From NCBI GenBank assembly GCA_963731105.1, contig CAVSUM010000011.1, positions 372,001 to 436,000 of the forward strand: DNA of 64,000 nucleotides. The letters are read 5' to 3'. Position 1 is the stretch's first letter. Each line of letters begins with the position of its first letter. The notes under the pieces were generated by a model. That model made no database searches, had not been told where the DNA came from, and saw only the letters and a list, made by a program, of their open reading frames with translations. Positions 59,947 to 64,000 of the stretch are shown here, piece by piece. Both the position numbers and the translations under genes were made by a program. Origin of the DNA: RPQJ01 sp963731105 (GTDB taxonomy: Bacteria; Pseudomonadota; Gammaproteobacteria; Steroidobacterales; Steroidobacteraceae).

Positions 59947-59962
59947 ACAGCCCGGGCAGGGG

Positions 59963-59992
59963 TTGGCAACCACCCCCCCGGTACAGTAAGAT
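59963..59992 (+). promoter_or_regulatory. Probable promoter of rplM-rpsI
   Basis: TTGGCA (59963-59968, 5 of 6 -35 matches), 18 bp, TAAGAT (59987-59992, 4 of 6 -10 matches). Predicted start near 60000 gives a leader of about 36 nt. It begins 16 bp after the perfect palindrome. Confidence 0.5.
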
Positions 59993-60035
59993 TCGCGGCT
60001 CTTTGCAGCACTGACAGGTTCCTGAGGAGCCTCCG

Positions 60036-60464
60036 ATGACCACCTTTTTTGCACGCTCCGAGCAGGTGCGGCGCGACTGGTACGTGGTTGACGCGACGGG
60101 CAAGACGCTCGGCCGCCTCGCCACGCAGCTCGCCATGCGCCTGCGCGGCAAGCACAAGCCCGAGTACACCCCGCACGTGGACACCGGCGACCACATCATC
60201 GTGCTGAATGCCGAGAAGATCCGCGTCACGGGCGACAAGCTCAAGGACAAGGTCTACTACTGGCACACCGGCGCCATCGGCGGCATCAAGAGCAAGACGC
60301 TCGAGAAGATGCTGGCCGAGCACCCGGAGCGCGCCATCGAGTCGGCGGTGAAGGGCATGCTGCCCAAGAACCCGCTCGGCCGCGCCATGTTCAAGAAGCT
60401 GCACGTGTTCGAGGGTGGCAAGCACCCGCACACCGCGCAGCAGCCCAAGCCGCTCGACCTGTAA
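60036..60464 (+). CDS. rplM: 50S ribosomal protein L13
   Basis: 142 residues, as in E. coli. It is an early 23S assembly protein. Signatures are WYVVDATGKTLGRLATQLAM, GDHIIVLNAEKIRVTGDK and the C-terminal MLPKNPLGRAMFKKLHVFEG. GAGGAG at 60024-60029 gives a strong ribosome-binding site. It forms a two-gene operon with rpsI. Confidence 0.98.
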   Translation: MTTFFARSEQVRRDWYVVDATGKTLGRLATQLAMRLRGKHKPEYTPHVDTGDHIIVLNAEKIRVTGDKLKDKVYYWHTGAIGGIKSKTLEKMLAEHPERAIESAVKGMLPKNPLGRAMFKKLHVFEGGKHPHTAQQPKPLDL

Positions 60465-60475
60465 GGTTGCATTCG

Positions 60476-60868
60476 ATGCCCGCCAACACGAATTACGGTA
60501 CCGGCCGCCGCAAGTCCTCCACGGCCCGCGTGCACCTGCGCCCCGGCACCGGCAAGATCCGCATCAACGACCGGACGATCGAGGACTTCTTCGGTCGCGA
60601 GACGGCGCGCATGATCGTGCGCCAGCCGCTCGAGCTGGTGCAGATGAGCGACCGCTTCGACGTCGAAGTGAACGTCGCCGGCGGCGGCATCACCGGCCAG
60701 GCCGGCGCCATCCGCCACGGCCTCACCCGGGCGCTGATGGATTACGACGAGTCGCTGCGCAAGGCGCTGCGCGTCGCCGGTTTCGTCACGCGCGATGCGC
60801 GCGAGGTCGAGCGCAAGAAGGTCGGCTTCCGCAAGGCGCGTCGCGGCACGCAGTTCTCGAAGCGCTAA
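60476..60868 (+). CDS. rpsI: 30S ribosomal protein S9
   Basis: 130 residues, equal to E. coli, from ATG 60476 (PANTNYGTGRRKSSTARVHL). A TTG at 60467 would add three residues but lies next to the AAGG ribosome-binding site. S9's C-terminal tail KARRGTQFSKR reaches the P-site tRNA anticodon loop. The core GGGITGQAGAIRHGLTRAL is diagnostic. tRNA-Gln follows 9 bp after the stop and may share the transcript. Confidence 0.98.
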   Translation: MPANTNYGTGRRKSSTARVHLRPGTGKIRINDRTIEDFFGRETARMIVRQPLELVQMSDRFDVEVNVAGGGITGQAGAIRHGLTRALMDYDESLRKALRVAGFVTRDAREVERKKVGFRKARRGTQFSKR

Positions 60869-60877
60869 CCCTGATTT

Positions 60878-60951
60878 TGGGGGATCGTCTAGCGGTAGGA
60901 CTACGGACTCTGACTCCGTCAACCTAGGTTCGAATCCTAGTCCCCCAGCCA
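60878..60951 (+). tRNA. tRNA-Gln (anticodon CTG)
   Basis: 74 nt with encoded CCA. The acceptor stem TGGGGGA pairs with TCCCCCA and the discriminator is G. The D arm contains AGCGGTAGGA. The anticodon stem ACGGA/TCCGT encloses loop CTCTGAC (anticodon CTG, reading CAG). The T arm is CCTAG-GTTCGAA-TCCTAG-like. Its 3' half forms one arm of a long inverted repeat with the DNA downstream. Confidence 0.96.
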
Positions 60952-61022
60952 CAAAACACGAGGCCCGCCAATCGGCGGGCCTCTTTCGTTTTGTGGCTCG
61001 GGGACTAGGACGCGAACCTAGG
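60923..61022. repeat. Inverted repeat containing the tRNA-Gln 3' half and its terminator
   Basis: The left arm 60923-60969 (T arm, acceptor 3' strand, CCA, 18 bp of downstream DNA) is matched by the right arm 60974-61022, reverse-complemented, at about 43 of 47 positions with a 2-nt length difference. The loop is AATC. The right arm is thus an inverted, slightly diverged copy of the tRNA 3' half. Confidence 0.85.
60960..60992 (+). terminator. Rho-independent terminator after tRNA-Gln
   Basis: Ten-bp stem GAGGCCCGCC (60960-60969) with GGCGGGCCTC (60974-60983), 4-nt loop, then TTTCGTTTT. It forms the apex of the longer inverted repeat 60923-61022. Confidence 0.85.
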
Positions 61023-61168
61023 AGTCCTAGGTTCGAACACATCGCGGTCGCGATGTGTGACGTTGCGGATTCGCGAGCTGCGCGCGCAGGCGCGCATAGC
61101 GTGCGCATCCGCAACGGCCCCAACGGGGCGCGCAGTCGAGAGGGCGCGCAATCCTAGTCCCCCAGCCA
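61014..61168 (+). repeat. Third, split copy of the tRNA-Gln 3' end with a 114-nt hairpin-rich insert
   Basis: CCTAGGTTCGAA (61026-61037) and TCCTAGTCCCCCAGCCA (61152-61168) together equal the tRNA 3' end. They are interrupted in the T loop by 114 nt (61038-61151). The insert folds into successive hairpins: CACATCGCG/CGCGATGTG (61038-61057), GTTGCGGAT/ATCCGCAAC (61062-61115, with inner TGCGCGC/GCGCGCA), and GCCCC/GGGGC. The copy begins inside a perfect palindrome (61014-61034) with the inverted copy. Confidence 0.8.
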
Positions 61169-61215
61169 CGCACGCGCAGCGTGCAAAAGCGCGTCGCGCA
61201 GACGCGATCGCATCC

Positions 61216-61648
61216 TCAAATCGCTTCTTCGCTCAGCGGCAGCAAGCGCGAATCCTCCAGCGCAGCCGTACGGTGCCCAGTCCCCGCCAGATACTCCGCG
61301 TTGGACGCGAACGCGAGAAATGCGGCGACGTCCCGCTGGCGCACCAGCATCGCCGCATCCCAGCGCTCCGTCGGCGGGCCCGATCAGGAAATGGCCGCCA
61401 CGACCGTAGAACAGCAGCGCGCCGCCCGACTTCTCGAGATGGGGCAGCGTGTGCGCCATGTACTTGCGGTAGGCCGACTCACCGCTGATCGGTGTTGCCG
61501 GCGCAAGCTCCGGGCTGGCGGAGTAGTCCGCGACCTCGCGGAACCGCAGCAGGTTGAGCATCACGACACTGCCGGGCGGTGGCCGCGAAAAGAACGCGCT
61601 GGCGGCTGCGCCGGAGGGTTCGAGGTAGGTCCGTCCATCGGTGCTCAT
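61216..61648 (-). CDS. DUF1330-like small protein (frameshifted)
   Basis: ATG 61648 (STDGRTYLEPSGAAASAFFS). The first part has VVMLNLLRFREVADYSAS and GALLFYGRGGHFLIGP. The second, one frame over, reads ERWDAAMLVRQRDVAAFLAF and EYLAGTGHRTAALEDSRLLP, with stop 61216-61218. One extra base lies at 61369-61382, beside a GGG/CCC run. Corrected length is ~143 residues. It has the dimeric alpha/beta-barrel look of DUF1330 and EthD relatives. Function unknown. It follows the GNAT gene by 9 bp. Confidence 0.65.
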
Positions 61649-61657
61649 GGGGTTCCT

Positions 61658-62159
61658 TCAGGCGGAGACGCGGCCCGTCGCTTGCGCCGCCTGCAGCGAC
61701 ACCAGTTTGCCGCCGTCGAGTCGTTGCCGCCCGACTTCGCGGAAGCCGAAGCGCGCATGGAATCGCTCCGACGCCGGGTTCGGTGGCTCCACATCGTACT
61801 CGCAGGTCACGAGGTCCACCGAGTGCGTCGCCGCAAACTCGAACACGTCGCGATACAGCAGGGCGCCGGCGCCGCGGCCACGGGCGGCGCTCGCGACCAC
61901 CACGCGATCCACGTACAGGAACCGCTCGTAGCGACTAGCGCAAACCACCGGTAGTTCGGGCTGTCGTACGCGGCGCCCTCACGGAAGGCGAGCAGGAATG
62001 CCACGACTGGGCGTCGTCCTCGACCACGCGGCGCACGCCGCCACGCCCTCGAGCCGTGCGAGTCGCTCGCGCGGACAACGGGCTGAGCACCGCGACCGAC
62101 TCCTCGTTGAGCGCGAGGATCGCATCGAAATCCGCCGCGATCGCGGGACGCAGCTTCAC
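61658..62159 (-). pseudogene. GNAT acetyltransferase broken by several frameshifts
   Basis: GTG 62159 overlaps the glcF stop (GTGA). Fragments of one GNAT protein appear in order but in changing frames: KLRPAIAADFDAILALNEES, LARLEGVAAC, VVEDDAQ, AFLLAFREGAAYDSPNYRWF, then RYERFLYVDRVVVASAARGR and GFREVGRQRLDGGKLVSLQ to stop 61658. At least four breaks lie within 61930-62080. Either the sequence is poor here or the gene is decaying. The acetyl-CoA loop ARGRGAGALLYRDVF is intact. Confidence 0.7.
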
Positions 62160-63395
62160 GCCGCGGGCCGCCGTTCCAGTGCGTCGGCCACCAGCTCGAT
62201 CCAGTGCCGCACCGGCACCGGGCTCGCGCCGCGCAGGTGCTCGAGGCAGCCGATGTTCGCGGTCGCGATGGCCTGCGGTGAGCCGACGGTCAGTGCCGCG
62301 ACCTTGCGCCGGCGCAGCTCGTCGGACAGGTCCGGCTGCAGGATCGAATAGGTCCCGGCGGAGCCACAGCACAGAGTTGCTTCGCGCGTCGGCTCGAGGC
62401 CGAAGCCGGCGGCCTGCAGCAGTGCCTCGACCCGCCCGCCGAGCTGCTGTCCGTGCTGCAGCGTGCAGGGCGCCTGCCACGCCACGCGCAAACCGGTGCC
62501 TGGCGCCAGCCCCGCGCGCGACAGGTCGGCCGGATCGATGATCTCCGCAAGGTCGCGCGTCGCCCCGCTCACACGCCGCGCTCGATCCGCGTACGCGGCA
62601 TCCTCGGCGAGCAGCCGGCCGTAGTCCTTCACCATCAGGCCGCAGGCGCTCGCCGAACTGACGATGGCCTCCGCTCCGGCATCGAGAGCCGCGCAGCACG
62701 CGTCGACGTTGCGTCGTGCCTGCTCGAGCGCGCGCCCGGTGTGTCCGAGGTGATGACCGAGTGCGCCGCAGCACTGCTCGCCCGCGACGCGCTCGACGCC
62801 GATGCCGATGCGATCGAGCACTCGCGCTGCAGCGGCGTTGATCCCGGGGGCGAGCCCGGGCTGTACGCAGCCGTCGAGCAGCACGACGCGACGCGCGTGG
62901 CGCGACGCCGTGCCGGCGGCAGCCGGCGACGGTCGCGGCGGTATGCGCGCCTGCACCGTCGCGGGCAGCCAGCCCACGCATCGCCTGGCCGACCCGCAGC
63001 ACCGTCGCGAACAGGCGCGGCCGTGACAGGAACTCGACGAACGATCGCCGCAGTGCGCGCTGCGGCAGCGTGCGCGGCACGCGTTCTTCGACCAGTTCCC
63101 GCCCGAGATCGATCAGCCGCCCGTACTCCACGCCGGACGGGCAGGCCCGCTCGCAGGCGCGGCAGGTCAGGCAGCGGTCGAGGTGCTCGCGCGTGGTCGC
63201 CGTCGCCGGCGCGCCCTCGACCAGTTGCTTGATGAGGTAGATGCGCCCGCGCGGGCTGTCGAGCTCGTTGCCCGTCACCCGGTAGGTGGGACACGCGGGC
63301 AGGCAGAACCCGCAGTGCACGCAGTTGCGCAGCAGCGCCTGCGCGGCGCGTCCGCGCGGCGTGTCCTCGAGTCCCGCGGCCGGTCGGGAAAACAT
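62156..63395 (-). CDS. glcF: Glycolate oxidase iron-sulfur subunit GlcF (frameshifted)
   Basis: ATG 63395. Two 4Fe-4S motifs are near the N-terminus: NCVHCGFCLPACPTYR and RCLTCRACERACPSGVEYG. After FATVLRVGQAMRG the frame changes near 62985, at a GGG run with one extra base. It continues WLPATVQARIPPRPSPA with the two CCG domains, QCCGALGHHLGHTG and LCCGSAGTYSILQPD. Corrected length is 412 residues. It carries electrons from GlcDE to the quinone pool in glycolate oxidation. Confidence 0.9.
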
Positions 63396-63399
63396 GGCG

Positions 63400-64000
63400 C
63401 TACAGGTCCGCGTACATCCGGCCGGGGTTGAGGATGCCGGCGGGATCGAACTCGCGCTTGAGCGCGCGGTGCAGCTGCAGCAGCGGGCCGGGCAGTGGCG
63501 CGAAGACTTCGCTGTCGGTCGCGTCGCCGCGAAACCGTGTGGCGTGTCCGCCGGAGCGCGGCGGCGGCTGCGAAGGCGGTCGTGCCGGCGCTGCAGCGAT
63601 ACCAGCGCTGCTGGCCGTTCCACTCGATCAGGGGCGTGTCACCGAGGGCGAGCGGTGGTGCAAGGGGCGGCAGGTTGCAGCGCCAGAGCGATCCGGATCC
63701 GCCGAAGAACGGATGCGTCTGCTCGCGCAGGCTGGTCCAGAAGGCCGGTGCATCCGCCAGCACCTCGCCTCCCAGGCGCTGCGCGACGACGTCGAGCGTC
63801 GCCTCCGAACCCTCGAAGCGCAGGAACAGCTGGCCGTCGCACCAGGCACTGGCCGTCATCGGCAGGGCGCCGCGTGCCAGGTCGGCGAGCCGCGCCAGAG
63901 CGGACGACTCGTGCATCTCGAACGCCAGCGTGCGCTCGCCAGCCGGCTGCGGCAGCACCTTGAGCGACACGTCGAGCAGCACGCCGAGGATGCCGAGCGA
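63400..64000 (-). CDS. glcE: Glycolate oxidase FAD-binding subunit GlcE, partial (5' end outside window, frameshifted)
   Basis: The C-terminal ~200 residues. It enters at the window edge as SLGILGVLLDVSLKVLPQP, typical of the FAD-binding PCMH domain end, then HPFFGGSGSLWRCNLPPLAP and IEWNGQQRWYRC. The end HATRFRGDATDSEVFAPLPG to DPAGILNPGRMYADL (stop 63400-63402) is one frame over; one extra base lies near 63555-63575. It lies 4 bp upstream of glcF in the same operon; glcD should lie beyond the window. Confidence 0.88.

Noticed and set aside
60952..61215. Second functional tRNA gene after tRNA-Gln
   Set aside because: Only the 3' half is present, once inverted and once split by 114 nt. There is no anticodon arm or 5' acceptor strand.

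Overview
The window is GC-rich, gene-dense bacterial DNA. Gene order and protein sequences point to a gammaproteobacterium. The complete tail of the S10-spc-alpha ribosomal block is in E. coli order. It is followed by mscL, uvrA-MFS-ssb, miaB-ybeZ-ybeY-corC-lnt, leuS-lptE-holA-nadD-rsfS-rlmH, maf-rng-yhdP-nitrilase-tldD, darP/pmbA, purE-purK, rplM-rpsI and a Crp of the enterobacterial/Vfr type. A lineage near Xanthomonadales, Steroidobacterales or Nevskiales is my inference from GC content and palindromic repeat style; it is not proven.

Layout: 1-13250 ribosomal proteins, SecY and RpoA, with a strong internal promoter before rpsM and a terminator after rplQ. 13386-23920 mscL, pepQ, an alanine-rich lipoprotein, a GNAT enzyme, uvrA, an MFS carrier, ssb, a CPA2 antiporter and an XdhC-like protein. 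23892-26512 a Tat-exported molybdenum hydroxylase pair. 26651-32927 miaB to lnt plus a metallo-beta-lactamase-fold hydrolase. 33006-39944 the leuS to rlmH operon, interrupted by a reversed prolyl iminopeptidase and a palindromic repeat. 40023-48840 OsmC, Maf, RNase G, YhdP, nitrilase and TldD. 48860-55342 a small membrane protein, an AAA-FHA fusion ATPase, PurK/PurE, DarP, PmbA and YihY. 55343-55769 a gene-free stretch with two large head-to-head stem-loop elements. 55770-60868 purC, djlA, rpe, crp, coq7, rplM and rpsI. 60878-61184 tRNA-Gln followed by inverted and split copies of its own 3' half. 61216-64000 a DUF1330-like gene, a shattered GNAT gene, glcF and the 3' part of glcE.

Most genes are housekeeping: translation, secretion, tRNA and ribosome maturation, envelope biogenesis, DNA repair and purine synthesis. 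There is no phage, complete insertion sequence, CRISPR array or obvious defence island. The unusual content is in the intergenic DNA. Several palindromic repeat families are present, the most striking being the twin cloverleaf-like elements at 55416-55749 and the tRNA-Gln-derived palindrome at 60923-61168.

At least a dozen genes, including essential ones such as rpsN, carry single-base frameshifts, mostly one extra base and sometimes in G runs. This most likely reflects indel errors in the assembly rather than biology. I annotate these genes across the break and say where it lies.
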